From VRUE01 sp963824705 (GTDB taxonomy: Bacteria > Actinomycetota > Thermoleophilia > Solirubrobacterales > 70-9): a stretch of 64,000 nt of DNA. Made by a program: the position numbers and the translations under genes. The notes beneath the pieces were generated by a model. The model searched no databases and was not told where the DNA came from. It saw only the letters and a program-made list of their open reading frames with translations. The stretch lies in assembly GCA_963824705.1 (NCBI GenBank), contig CAWGQE010000003.1:1798001-1862000 (forward strand), written 5' to 3'. Of this stretch, positions 1 through 7,926 are shown piece by piece. Numbering within the stretch: position 1 is the first letter of the stretch; each line of letters starts with the position of its first letter.

Positions 1-113
1 ACACGATCCCCGGCGCCCTGCTGAACGCGAGCGGGGAATGGCATATCACGCTCACCGTCCGGGTTTCGGCCTTTACCGAGTACGCGAAAACGACCGAGGT
101 GCCGGTCCACTGA
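1..113 (+). CDS. C-terminal end of a secreted/membrane copper-resistance-type protein (partial)
   Basis: Reading frame 3 is open from the window edge to the TGA at 111-113 and gives 36 residues that end in a beta-strand-like segment (WHITLTVRVSAF). The next gene is YcnI-like and starts 26 nt later. CopC/CopD (YcnJ-type) proteins are usual neighbours of YcnI, and their C-terminal Ig-like tails look like this, so I infer the end of a copper-transport protein. Only the tail is visible, so the family is an inference from context. Confidence 0.5.
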   Translation, partial: TIPGALLNASGEWHITLTVRVSAFTEYAKTTEVPVH

Positions 114-139
114 ATTGGCGCCCAAGAAAGGAATACCCG

Positions 140-847
140 ATGCGACGAATTCCCCTCGCCGTCGTGGCAGCCTTCGCACTGCTGGTGCCGGCAGCCGCGC
201 AGGCCCATGTGAGCCTGCATCCCAACGAGGTACCCACCGGCTCCTTCGCCACCCTCGACATCCGGGTGCCAAACGAGATGGAAAGCACCAACACGGTCAA
301 GCTCGCCGTCCAGGTGCCTCCCGGCTTCCTCGACATCTCGACCGAATACATGCCGGGATGGACCTCCAAGGTTCTGACCAGCAAGCTCGCCAAACCTGTG
401 CAGACCGACGACGGCGAAGTCACCGAACAGGTGCGCGAGATCGTCTGGACCGGCGACGGCAAGCAGGGCCTGATCCCACCGGGACAGTTCCTCAACTTCC
501 CGATCTCGACCGAGATCCCCGGGAAGGCCGGTGAAGAGCTGACCTTCAAGGTCCTGCAGTACTACGACAACGGCGAAGTCGTGCGCTGGATCGGCGGCCC
601 GAGCTCGGAAGAACCGGCGCCCAAGATCGACGTCACCGCCGAAGGCGGGGTCCTTCAGGACGTGGCCGGCAGTGAGACGGCACCGCCAAGCCCCTCTGCG
701 CCATCCTCCGCAGGCGGCGAAACGACGAGCAGCTCCAGCTCGGGCGACAGCGCCAGCAAGGGCCTTGGCATCGCCGCCCTGATCGTCGGCGGGCTCGGTC
801 TGATCGCCGGTGGCGCGGCGCTGATCCGATCTCGCCGGACCGCATAG
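140..847 (+). CDS. YcnI-like (DUF1775) exported copper-associated protein
   Basis: The 235-residue protein has a signal peptide (about residues 1-22, ending PAAAQA), so the mature protein starts with His (HVSLHPNEVP). In YcnI this N-terminal His with a conserved Trp binds copper. The DUF1775 domain spans about residues 22-175, then comes a Ser/Pro/Gly-rich linker and a single C-terminal membrane helix (about 205-228) followed by an RSRR stop-transfer. I chose the ATG at 140 rather than the longer frame from 38 because it places the signal peptide at the N-terminus. It lies between a probable CopD end and a thioredoxin-fold lipoprotein, consistent with extracytoplasmic copper handling. Confidence 0.85.
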   Translation: MRRIPLAVVAAFALLVPAAAQAHVSLHPNEVPTGSFATLDIRVPNEMESTNTVKLAVQVPPGFLDISTEYMPGWTSKVLTSKLAKPVQTDDGEVTEQVREIVWTGDGKQGLIPPGQFLNFPISTEIPGKAGEELTFKVLQYYDNGEVVRWIGGPSSEEPAPKIDVTAEGGVLQDVAGSETAPPSPSAPSSAGGETTSSSSSGDSASKGLGIAALIVGGLGLIAGGAALIRSRRTA

Positions 848-856
848 GGACCTGGA

Positions 857-1894
857 ATGAGAAGAGCCCTGCTCCAGATACGACACATACAGCCGGTACG
901 CGTGGCGGCGTGCGCCGCTCTTCTCTGTGGGATCGCCTCTGGTTGCGGCGGCACCTACAGCGGCATCAGCAATATGGCGGCGCCGCCGCGCTCGGACTTT
1001 CCCGCCGCCGCGGGGAAATCGCTGACCGACCTGCTCGCGCAGTCCGACGGCGAAAGCAAGCTCGTCGTCGCGCCAACCGGGGTGGTCTTCGACAAGGGCA
1101 GCGATCGCTACGGCTTCGGTGTCTTCACCGCCGGGCGGCAACCGATCACCGACGCCAAGGTCGCCCTCTACTTCGCCCACGGCGAAAAGGGCAAGGCGCT
1201 CGGCCCCTACCCGGCCCGGGTTGAATCCCTGGCGACCGAATCCGCCTACATCGCCCAGACCACCGGCGACGACCCCCAGGCCGGCAAGGTTGTCTACGTC
1301 ATCGACGGCGCGCCGTTTCGGGCAAACGGGGAATGGCGCGTCCTGGCGCTGATCGACGAAGGCGGCTCGCTCAAGGGAACGATCGCGCAGAGCGCGGTCG
1401 TCGGCCACTTCCCCCACCCTCCTCCCGGCGTGCCAAAGAGCCCCCCAAACCCGCCCGATGTGGGAGAACCCGCCCCTCGCGTTCACACCCCGACGGCCGC
1501 CGACGTCGGCGGAGATCTGAGCAAGATCGACACCCGCATCCCGCCCGACCAGATGCACAAGGACGACCTCGCCGAAGTGCTCGGCAAGGAGCCCGTGGTC
1601 CTTCTCTTCGCCACGCCGCAGTTCTGCCAGAGCCGCGTCTGTGGGCCGGTCGTCGATGAGGCCGAACAGGTCAATCAGACCGAGGCCAAGGGCGTCGCCT
1701 TCATCCATATGGAGATCTACAAGGACAACAACCCGAGCCTTGGAGCGCGGCCACAGGTAAAGGCCTTTCGCCTGGAAAGCGAGCCCTGGCTCTTCGTGAT
1801 CGACCGACACGGAATCATCCGCACGCGGATCGAGGGCGCCTGGAGCATTCCCGAATTGGAACAGGCGGTGCGACAGGTGTCCCCGTCGGAATAA
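857..1894 (+). CDS. thioredoxin-fold lipoprotein of a copper operon
   Basis: 345 residues. The N-terminus carries a hydrophobic segment ending in a lipobox-like IASGC (Cys30), so the protein is probably lipid-anchored outside the membrane. Residues about 65-190 form an unassigned beta-rich domain, then a Pro-rich linker. The C-terminal third (about 230-340) has a thioredoxin fold with VVLLFATPQFCQSRVCGP, a CX4C pair where SCO-type copper chaperones have CX3C. It is 9 nt behind the YcnI-like gene and probably in the same operon. A role in metalation or thiol redox of secreted copper proteins is inferred from fold and neighbours. Confidence 0.7.
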   Translation: MRRALLQIRHIQPVRVAACAALLCGIASGCGGTYSGISNMAAPPRSDFPAAAGKSLTDLLAQSDGESKLVVAPTGVVFDKGSDRYGFGVFTAGRQPITDAKVALYFAHGEKGKALGPYPARVESLATESAYIAQTTGDDPQAGKVVYVIDGAPFRANGEWRVLALIDEGGSLKGTIAQSAVVGHFPHPPPGVPKSPPNPPDVGEPAPRVHTPTAADVGGDLSKIDTRIPPDQMHKDDLAEVLGKEPVVLLFATPQFCQSRVCGPVVDEAEQVNQTEAKGVAFIHMEIYKDNNPSLGARPQVKAFRLESEPWLFVIDRHGIIRTRIEGAWSIPELEQAVRQVSPSE

Positions 1895-1906
1895 AGCTCC
1901 GACAAA

Positions 1907-1979
1907 AGCGGACGACGGGTCTCGAACCCGCGACCTCGAGCTTGGGAAGCTCGCGCTCTACCAACTGAGCTACGTCCGC
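1907..1979 (-). tRNA. tRNA-Gly (anticodon CCC)
   Basis: The minus strand folds into a complete cloverleaf. The acceptor arms GCGGACG and CGTCCGC pair over 7 bp with discriminator U; the D arm contains AGCTCAGTTGGTAGAGC; the anticodon stem CGAGC/GCTCG encloses the loop TTCCCAA, giving anticodon CCC (Gly). The T arm contains GGTTCGAGACC. The 3' CCA is not encoded. It lies convergent to the upstream lipoprotein gene, just after its stop. Confidence 0.95.
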
Positions 1980-2037
1980 ATCGGTGCCTGATTCTAGGGC
2001 CCAGTCGGGAAGGCGCGAGGGCTAGTGTTCCCTCCCC

Positions 2038-2559
2038 ATGGGCACTCGCGCCTTCCTCGCCACCCTTGCCGTACTCGCTGTCATCGGCCTGCTCGCATTC
2101 GGCTTGCTGAGCAAGGGCGAGGCGAAGATCGCCGTCGGCGAACCGGTGCCCGACCGCGAGCTGCCGGTCCTCGGCGGCTCGGGTCAGGGCTCGATTGCCG
2201 ACTACCGCGGGCGCTGGGTGCTGGTCAACCTCTGGGCCTCGTGGTGCATCCCCTGCCGGCAGGAGGCGCCGGTGCTCGATCGCTTCGCGCGGGAATACCG
2301 CAAGCGCGGCGTCAGCGTGCTCGGCATCAACGTGCAGGACAACAGCGACGACGCGCTCGCCTTCGTCCGCGACTACGACATTCAGTACCCGCAGCTGCGC
2401 TCGATCGGCGACGAGCGCAGCGCCGCCTTCGGCTCGACCGGGGTTCCCGAGAACTTCCTCGTCGACCCGCGCGGGCGCCTTGCGTTGATCTGGCGCGGGC
2501 CGGTCGACCAGAGCTTCCTCGAAAAGCAGGTCGTGCCGATCGTCGAAGGTCACTCATGA
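2038..2559 (+). CDS. membrane-anchored thiol:disulfide oxidoreductase, CcmG/ResA/TlpA family
   Basis: 173 residues: one N-terminal membrane anchor (about 5-26), then an extracytoplasmic thioredoxin domain with the active site WASWCIPC and the cis-Pro loop STGVPENF. ResA/CcmG proteins keep apocytochrome c CXXCH thiols reduced for heme attachment. The ATG at 2038 follows the tRNA by 58 nt. The gene overlaps the next one, a CcmH protein, by ATGA, which supports a cytochrome c maturation role rather than a general TlpA role. Confidence 0.88.
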   Translation: MGTRAFLATLAVLAVIGLLAFGLLSKGEAKIAVGEPVPDRELPVLGGSGQGSIADYRGRWVLVNLWASWCIPCRQEAPVLDRFAREYRKRGVSVLGINVQDNSDDALAFVRDYDIQYPQLRSIGDERSAAFGSTGVPENFLVDPRGRLALIWRGPVDQSFLEKQVVPIVEGHS

Positions 2560-3014
2560 GCCGGGCAGCGGCCGTGATCGCCGGGGCGCTGGCGCTGCTG
2601 GCGCTGGCCTCCCCCAGCCTCGCCGCGACGCCGCGGACGAGCGTCAACGACGTCGAAGGCGAAGTGATGTGCCCGATCTGCGGCACCCTGCTGGAGCTGG
2701 CCGAATCGCCGCAGGCCCAGCGCGAGCGCGTCCTGGTCAAGCACCTGATCGCCGAAGGCAAGACCAAGGGCGAAGTCAAGGACGCCTTGGTCGCCCAGTA
2801 CGGCCCGGCGGTGCTCGCGCTGCCGAGTGGCTCAGGATTCGACCTCTCCGCCTACCTGGTGCCGGTGATCGCCTTCGTCGTCGCCGCGCTGGCGCTGGCC
2901 TTCGGTGTCCTGCGCTGGCGGCGGGCGGCGAAGCCGAGCGGCACAGCGGTGAGCGGACCGCGGGGCGAGGACGCCGAACGGCTGGACGCCGATCTCGCCC
3001 GCTACGACCTCTGA
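2556..3014 (+). CDS. ccmH: cytochrome c maturation protein CcmH-like
   Basis: 152 residues with a signal peptide (about 1-23), the redox motif VMCPICGTLLELAESP, and a single C-terminal membrane helix (about 95-118). CcmH/CycL proteins carry an RCxxC-type motif and reduce apocytochrome c. Here the motif is CPIC, preceded by Met rather than Arg. The start ATG overlaps the stop of the CcmG-like gene, so the two are translationally coupled. The 3' end overlaps the end of the convergent gene by 13 nt. No CcmF or heme ABC exporter gene is in the window. Confidence 0.85.
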   Translation: MSRAAAVIAGALALLALASPSLAATPRTSVNDVEGEVMCPICGTLLELAESPQAQRERVLVKHLIAEGKTKGEVKDALVAQYGPAVLALPSGSGFDLSAYLVPVIAFVVAALALAFGVLRWRRAAKPSGTAVSGPRGEDAERLDADLARYDL

Positions 3015-3634
3015 CCGGGGCCTTGGACTACGAGACCGGCGGCCGGGCCGGGAAGGCTCGGGGGCGGCATGCCACGCTCCGACCAGACGAGGGTGGCCTC
3101 GGCGACGGTCATCGCGGCGAGCAGCTCCGCCTCCCGACCGGGAGGCGGAGCGTCGATCACCAGCAGCTCGTAAGCGTCGTGGAGGCCCGCGACGGCATGG
3201 CGGAATTGCTCCGAGTTGAGCAGGACAGCCCCGTCGGCCGCCGGCCGGCCCGCGACTACACAGACCAATGGCTCGCTCGCCCGGGCAGAGCCCGGTCCCG
3301 CCAGGGCGACCGGCTTGATGATCTCCCCCGAGTCCGCGATCCCACGCAGGTACTCGTGCAGCCCGGGGGCAGCGGCGAGGCCGAGCGCCTCGGCAAGTCC
3401 CGGCTCCGCGAGATCGCACTCGAGCAGCGCCGTGCGAGTTCCAGCGGCCGCGGCCGCGGCCGCCAAGCCGGTAGCCGCCCCTCTCCTGCCCGGCGCTTCT
3501 CCCGTAACCAAGACCGAGCGGGCCGGGCGCAGCTCCTCCAGCAGGCCGCCATACACAGCGAGGTCGGCGCGGCGCAGCGTCCCTGTGCGCAGCTCGGACG
3601 AGGACCGGGCGGGGATCTCCGCCAGGACTCTCAC
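3002..3634 (-). CDS. degenerate ParA/BY-kinase-fold protein
   Basis: 210 residues from a GTG at 3634 that overlaps the argS stop codon, so it is translationally coupled to argS. The pattern of CpsD/CapB-type tyrosine-kinase ATPases is recognisable: a P-loop position (SVLVTGEAPGRRGAATG), a Walker A' segment (ALLECDLAEPGLAEALGL), a PGLHEYLRG motif and a Walker B-like YELLVIDAPP. The P-loop lacks the Lys and Ser/Thr of GKS/T (RGAA instead), so ATP hydrolysis is doubtful. Function unknown; a non-catalytic scaffold or exopolysaccharide regulator is possible. Confidence 0.6.
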   Translation of the reverse strand: MRVLAEIPARSSSELRTGTLRRADLAVYGGLLEELRPARSVLVTGEAPGRRGAATGLAAAAAAAGTRTALLECDLAEPGLAEALGLAAAPGLHEYLRGIADSGEIIKPVALAGPGSARASEPLVCVVAGRPAADGAVLLNSEQFRHAVAGLHDAYELLVIDAPPPGREAELLAAMTVAEATLVWSERGMPPPSLPGPAAGLVVQGPGQRS

Positions 3635-5265
3635 ATCTGCTCGGGGGCGGAGATGCCGAGCAGGCCGAGCGAAGCGGCGATCATCTGCTGGGTGAGCCGG
3701 CAGAGACCGAGGCGCGAGCACTCGACCCCCTCTCCCTCGGCGCCGACGACCTGGCAGTCGCGATAGAAGGCGTGGAAGTCGGCGGCGACGGTGGTCGAGT
3801 AGGCGCAGATGCGGTGGGGGGCGCGCCGCGCCGCCGCTTCGCGAACCTGCTCGGGGAATTCGAGCAGGCGCTTGACGAGATCGCGCTCCGCCGGCTGCAG
3901 CGGCGTGCCCGGAGTCGGCACCCCCGCCTCCCCCGCCTCGCCGCCGGCTTTGCGCAGGATGCTGGCGATCCGCGCATGGGCGTACTGCACGTAGTAGACC
4001 GGGTTCTCGCTGGACTCCCGCCGCGCCAGCTCGAGATCGAGATCGACGGTGGTGTCGTGGCTACGCCAGAGCATGAACCAGCGCGCCGCGTCGACGCCGA
4101 TGTCGTCAACCAACTCGTCGAGCGAGACGAAGTCGCCGCTGCGCTTCGACATCTGCGCCCGCTCGCCCGATTCGACGATGTGGACGAGCCGCATGATCAG
4201 CGCCTCCAGCACCTCCGGGTCGGCGCCGAGCGCGGCGATGGCGGCGCGCAATCGCGGCGCGTAGCCGTGGTGGTCGGCGCCGAGCACGTTGATCAGATGC
4301 TCGAAGCCACGCTCCAGCTTGTCGCGATGGTAGGCGACGTCGGCAGCGAGGTAGGTCGGCTCGCCGCCGGCCCTGATCAGCACCCGATCCTTGTCGTCGC
4401 CGAAGTCGGTGCTGCGCAGCCACAAAGCGCCGTCGGTCTTGTAGGTGTGGCCACGCTGCGCCAAGCGCTCGAGCGCGGCGTCGACCTCGCCCTTCGCGTA
4501 CAGGTCGCGCTCGGAGAACCAGCTGTCGAAGCCGACTCCGAAGCGGTCGAGAGTGGCGCGCACGCCGTCCAAGATCAGCTCGATGCCGCGGCGACCGACC
4601 GCCTCTATGTCGGCCGGATCGACTCCCTCCACCTTCATCTGCTCGGCGAGATCGGCGACGTAGGAGCCTTCGTAGCCACCCTCGGGCCCCTCGGCGCCGG
4701 TCATCGCGGCGGCGATCGAGGCGGCGAAGCGCTGCACCTGCCCGCCGGCGTCGTTGACGTAGTACTCGCTCTCGACCTCGTGCCCGACCGCGCGCAGCAG
4801 GCGGACGAGGGCGTCGCCGTAGGCGGCGTGACGGCCACCGCCGACGTGGAGCGGGCCGGTCGGGTTGGCGGAGACGTACTCGACCAGGATCCGTTGCGGG
4901 TTGAGGACAGGGGCCGGGCCGAGTCCCGAGCCGGCAGCGGCGAGCTGGGCCATCGCCTGCCGGTACCACTCGTCGGCGAGAAAGAGGTTGACGAAGCCGG
5001 GCCCGGCCACCTCGACTCGATCGAGATGGTGCGCGGCGCCCAACTCGCGTTCGAGCTCGACACCGAGACGTGTCGCAACCTCGCGCGGAGCTTCGCCCAG
5101 CGGGGCCGCCAGGAGCATCGCCGCGTTCGAGCTGTAGTCGCCAAGCTCGGGCTTCGGTGGGCGGTCGAGGGTTGGCTCCGGGCCGGTCGGCTCGCCGTCG
5201 CGCAGGGCCAGTGACGCGCGCTGGACGGCGACGCGCAGCTCGGCTATCGAGTCGGTTGCACTCAC
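3631..5265 (-). CDS. argS: arginyl-tRNA synthetase
   Basis: 544 residues from GTG at 5265, near the usual length. Class I aminoacyl-tRNA synthetase with an N-terminal Add1 domain (about 1-85), a HIGH-type signature NPTGPLHVGGGRHAAYGD (last His replaced by Gly), a KMSKS-like MSKRSGDFV, a DALR anticodon-binding domain and the typical C-terminal LLGISAPEQM. It charges tRNA-Arg with arginine. I rejected a start 27 codons upstream because those residues do not resemble ArgRS and enter the divergent promoter space. Confidence 0.95.
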   Translation of the reverse strand: MSATDSIAELRVAVQRASLALRDGEPTGPEPTLDRPPKPELGDYSSNAAMLLAAPLGEAPREVATRLGVELERELGAAHHLDRVEVAGPGFVNLFLADEWYRQAMAQLAAAGSGLGPAPVLNPQRILVEYVSANPTGPLHVGGGRHAAYGDALVRLLRAVGHEVESEYYVNDAGGQVQRFAASIAAAMTGAEGPEGGYEGSYVADLAEQMKVEGVDPADIEAVGRRGIELILDGVRATLDRFGVGFDSWFSERDLYAKGEVDAALERLAQRGHTYKTDGALWLRSTDFGDDKDRVLIRAGGEPTYLAADVAYHRDKLERGFEHLINVLGADHHGYAPRLRAAIAALGADPEVLEALIMRLVHIVESGERAQMSKRSGDFVSLDELVDDIGVDAARWFMLWRSHDTTVDLDLELARRESSENPVYYVQYAHARIASILRKAGGEAGEAGVPTPGTPLQPAERDLVKRLLEFPEQVREAAARRAPHRICAYSTTVAADFHAFYRDCQVVGAEGEGVECSRLGLCRLTQQMIAASLGLLGISAPEQM

Positions 5266-5311
5266 CGGTCCATCGTATGAGCCAAGGGCGGGCCGGGGTA
5301 CGCTGGCCGCC

Positions 5312-6055
5312 GTGCGCGTAGCCGTGATCAGCGATATCCACGCCAACCTACCCGCCCTCGAGGCGGTCCTCGGGGCGATCGACGGTGCCGGAATCGAGGA
5401 GATCTGGTGCCTCGGCGACGTGCTCGGCTACGGCGCCGAGCCCGACGAGTGCGCCGACCTCGTGCGCAAGCGTTGCGCCATCTGCCTGGTCGGCAACCAC
5501 GACCTCGCGGTGTTTGGCGCCCTTGACATCGCCGCCTTCTCCGAGGCTGCCGCCGAGGCGGTCGCCTGGACGCGAAAGAACGTCTCCGAGCGCAGCCTGG
5601 CGCCGTTGCGCGAATTGGAGCCCGCCGGCGAACGGGAGGGGATCGGCCTCTTCCACGCCTCCCCGCGCGACCCGGTCTGGGAGTACGTGCTCTCCGCCGA
5701 GCAGGCCGACGCCTGCTTCGACGTGCAACCGACCCGGATCGCCCTAATCGGCCATTCGCATGTCTCGCTCTATTTCGCCCGCCCCACGGCGGAGGAGGAG
5801 GGTGAGGAAATCCACGGCTCCCAAGCGAGCGACGACACGCTGCTCGACCTCGGTTCAGGCCAGTGGCTGATCAATCCCGGCAGCGTCGGCCAGCCACGCG
5901 ATGGCGACCCACGTGCCGCCTGGCTCGAGCTCGACACGGGTGAGGGGGCGGCCCGCTTCCACCGCGCCCGCTACGACATCGATCGGGCCGCCGCTTCGAT
6001 CGTCGCCGCCGGGCTTCCGCGCCGCCTTGCCGACCGCCTCCAGGTCGGCTCATGA
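5312..6055 (+). CDS. metallophosphoesterase, YfcE/MJ0936-like
   Basis: 247 residues from a GTG start. The calcineurin-like phosphoesterase motifs are in order: SDIHANLPAL (D-x-H), CLGDVLGYG (GD), LVGNHD (GNHD), and GHSHV plus the preceding strand, which provide the di-metal site; INPGSVGQPRDGD is the hallmark of the YfcE/PrpE-type subgroup. The physiological substrate is unknown; family members hydrolyse phosphodiesters or Ap4A-like molecules. It is divergent from argS with only 46 nt between, so the promoters overlap. No RBS is evident upstream, where the sequence TACGCT could be a -10 of a leaderless transcript. Confidence 0.85.
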   Translation: MRVAVISDIHANLPALEAVLGAIDGAGIEEIWCLGDVLGYGAEPDECADLVRKRCAICLVGNHDLAVFGALDIAAFSEAAAEAVAWTRKNVSERSLAPLRELEPAGEREGIGLFHASPRDPVWEYVLSAEQADACFDVQPTRIALIGHSHVSLYFARPTAEEEGEEIHGSQASDDTLLDLGSGQWLINPGSVGQPRDGDPRAAWLELDTGEGAARFHRARYDIDRAAASIVAAGLPRRLADRLQVGS

Positions 6056-6107
6056 GGCATAGACTCATGCTCAGATGCAGGGAAATTCTGCGCTTAAGAC
6101 TGTTCTC

Positions 6108-6113
6108 TAGACT
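6108..6113 (+). promoter_or_regulatory. -10-like TAGACT of a probable leaderless transcript
   Basis: TAGACT ends 7 nt before the ATG at 6121, and there is no Shine-Dalgarno sequence between them, so transcription would start at or near the ATG. The same arrangement (TAGATT, then 7 nt, then ATG) precedes the gene at 41400. The -35 is weak. Confidence 0.4.
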
Positions 6114-6120
6114 CGCCCGG

Positions 6121-6696
6121 ATGCCTCGCCTTCCCTTACCGTTGCTCGCCATCGGGTTTACCGCTACCGCCGCTCTCGCTCTCGTCGCCTGCGGCGGCGA
6201 AAACGCCAAACTGCTGCCCGGCGAGACCGCGCGGGAGATCACCGCGAACCTCGACACCGTGCAGCAGCTTTCCGACGAAGGAGACTGCCTTGGCGCCGAA
6301 AGCGCCGCCCAGCAGGTCGGCGAACAGATCGAAGCGCTGGAAGGGGTCGACATCAAGCTGAAGCGAGCACTCGAGGAAGGGGCGGTGCGACTCGAAGAAG
6401 TGATCGCGAGCTGCGAAGAATCGACCACCGAAGCGATCGCCCCCGCGCAGATCCCGACCGAACCGGAAGAAGTCGAAGAAAAGGGCCCAAAGGAAAAGCC
6501 GGGCAAGGAAAAGGAAGAGAAGCCCAAGGAGGAAGAAGAACCAGCGTCGGAAAGCCCTCCGGCGCTGCCGCCGCAGGCCAAAGGCGAAGGCAAAGGTCTC
6601 GAAAACGGCCAGGGCCAGCCCGTCGAAGAAGAAGGGTCTGAAGAAAGCTCGTCCGGCGGAGTGGGCCCCGGTACCCCGGCGGAAGGAGGCGACTGA
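6121..6696 (+). CDS. acidic lipoprotein preceding a Ser/Thr kinase
   Basis: 191 residues from ATG 6121. The signal peptide ends in the lipobox ALVACGG, so the mature protein is lipid-anchored. A short helical domain (about 30-105, with two Cys, one in EGDCLG and one in ASCEES) is followed by a low-complexity Glu/Lys/Pro tail. I preferred the internal ATG over one at 6052 because it starts the signal peptide directly. The TGA overlaps the ATG of the kinase gene. No enzymatic domain is recognised; a surface sensor or cofactor for the kinase is a guess from coupling. Glu is mostly GAA here, unlike cytosolic neighbours. Confidence 0.7.
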   Translation: MPRLPLPLLAIGFTATAALALVACGGENAKLLPGETAREITANLDTVQQLSDEGDCLGAESAAQQVGEQIEALEGVDIKLKRALEEGAVRLEEVIASCEESTTEAIAPAQIPTEPEEVEEKGPKEKPGKEKEEKPKEEEEPASESPPALPPQAKGEGKGLENGQGQPVEEEGSEESSSGGVGPGTPAEGGD

Positions 6697-7922
6697 TGGA
6701 GGCCGGGACCCTCTCGGGCCGCTACGAGCTCGGCGACCGCCTCGGCTCCGGCGGGATGTCGAACGTCTATCTCGCCACCGACCTGACCCTCGAGCGCACC
6801 GTCGCGGTCAAGATCCTCGCCGAGCACCTCTCCGACGACGAGCGCTTCGTAGCCCGCTTCCGCCGCGAGGCGCTCGCCGTCGCCAAGCTGATCCACCCAA
6901 ACATCGTCCAGGTCTACGACACCGGGATCGACGACGGGCGCCACTACATCGTCATGGAGTACGTCGAGGGACGCTCCGGGGCGCAAATCCTGCAGCGACA
7001 GGGGGCGATCGGCCCAGAGACCGCCGCGGAGGCCGGCATCCAGGCCTGCGCCGGCCTCGATTACGCGCACCGGCGCGGGATCATCCATCGCGACGTCAAG
7101 CCCGGCAACCTGATGGTCGTCGGCGGACCGGTGGGCGGCGGCGCGATGACGGTCAAGCTGACCGACTTCGGCATCGCCCGAGCGCTCGCCCAGACCCGCA
7201 TCACCCAGGTCGGCTCGGTGGTCGGCACGGCCGCCTACCTGGCCCCCGAGCAGGTGCGGGGCGAGGAGGCGACGCCGGCGACCGACGTCTACGCGCTCGG
7301 CGTCGTCCTCTACCAGTTCCTCACCGGGCGCCTGCCCTACGAGGGATCGACCCTGGCCGAGCTGGCGGTGCGCCAGCAGAACGAGCGACCGCTGGCCCCC
7401 AGCACGTACAACGACGCGGTCCCCGAGCCTCTGGGCGGGGCCGTCCTTCGGGCGCTCGAAGGCGACCCGGTGCGACGCTACGCCAGCGCCGACGAGCTGG
7501 CCGGCGGCCTGCAGCTGGGCCTGCTGGGCGAGGACGTGACCCTGCCCTTCGACGACGAGGGCACGGCGGCGACCGGCGTGCTTGGAGGGGAGACGGCGAC
7601 GCGGCGTCTCGACCAGACCGAGCGCACCGAGCTGCGCCCGTCCTCGCCGAGCCGCCGCCCGGTCGCGCGGGCGCCACAACAAGCTCCATACTCGCCGCCA
7701 CCCGCTGCCACCCCAGCTCCCAAGAAGCGAGGCGCCTTCTCCAGATTCGCCCGCTTCGTCATGGCAGTCGTTGCTCTAGTCCTGATTGCCGCCGCCGTCG
7801 CAGCAGCGGTAATTCTCGCCACCGACAAGGCCACTGGAGTGCACGCCACCGAAGTGGCCGGGGATTCCGTGCACAAGGTCGTCGAAGAGTTCAAGGAACT
7901 CGTCAAGAAGAACACGGAATAG
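6696..7922 (+). CDS. membrane Ser/Thr protein kinase, PknB-like (no PASTA domains)
   Basis: 408 residues. Hanks-type kinase domain about 9-270 with the Gly loop LGSGGMSNVYLATD, VAVKIL (VAIK Lys), the catalytic loop HRDVKPGNLM and LTDFGIA (DFG). A juxtamembrane Pro/Arg-rich linker follows, then one membrane helix (about 353-376) and a short extracellular tail of about 30 residues without PASTA repeats. The catalytic domain is therefore cytoplasmic. A strong RBS (GGAAGGAGG) lies in the end of the coupled lipoprotein gene. Confidence 0.92.
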   Translation: MEAGTLSGRYELGDRLGSGGMSNVYLATDLTLERTVAVKILAEHLSDDERFVARFRREALAVAKLIHPNIVQVYDTGIDDGRHYIVMEYVEGRSGAQILQRQGAIGPETAAEAGIQACAGLDYAHRRGIIHRDVKPGNLMVVGGPVGGGAMTVKLTDFGIARALAQTRITQVGSVVGTAAYLAPEQVRGEEATPATDVYALGVVLYQFLTGRLPYEGSTLAELAVRQQNERPLAPSTYNDAVPEPLGGAVLRALEGDPVRRYASADELAGGLQLGLLGEDVTLPFDDEGTAATGVLGGETATRRLDQTERTELRPSSPSRRPVARAPQQAPYSPPPAATPAPKKRGAFSRFARFVMAVVALVLIAAAVAAAVILATDKATGVHATEVAGDSVHKVVEEFKELVKKNTE

Positions 7923-7926
7923 ACGC

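Noticed and set aside
5871..7682. 603-codon minus-strand frame opposite the kinase gene
   Set aside because: Shadow of the lipoprotein and kinase genes; low-complexity translation, no domain, while the plus strand has clear Hanks motifs.
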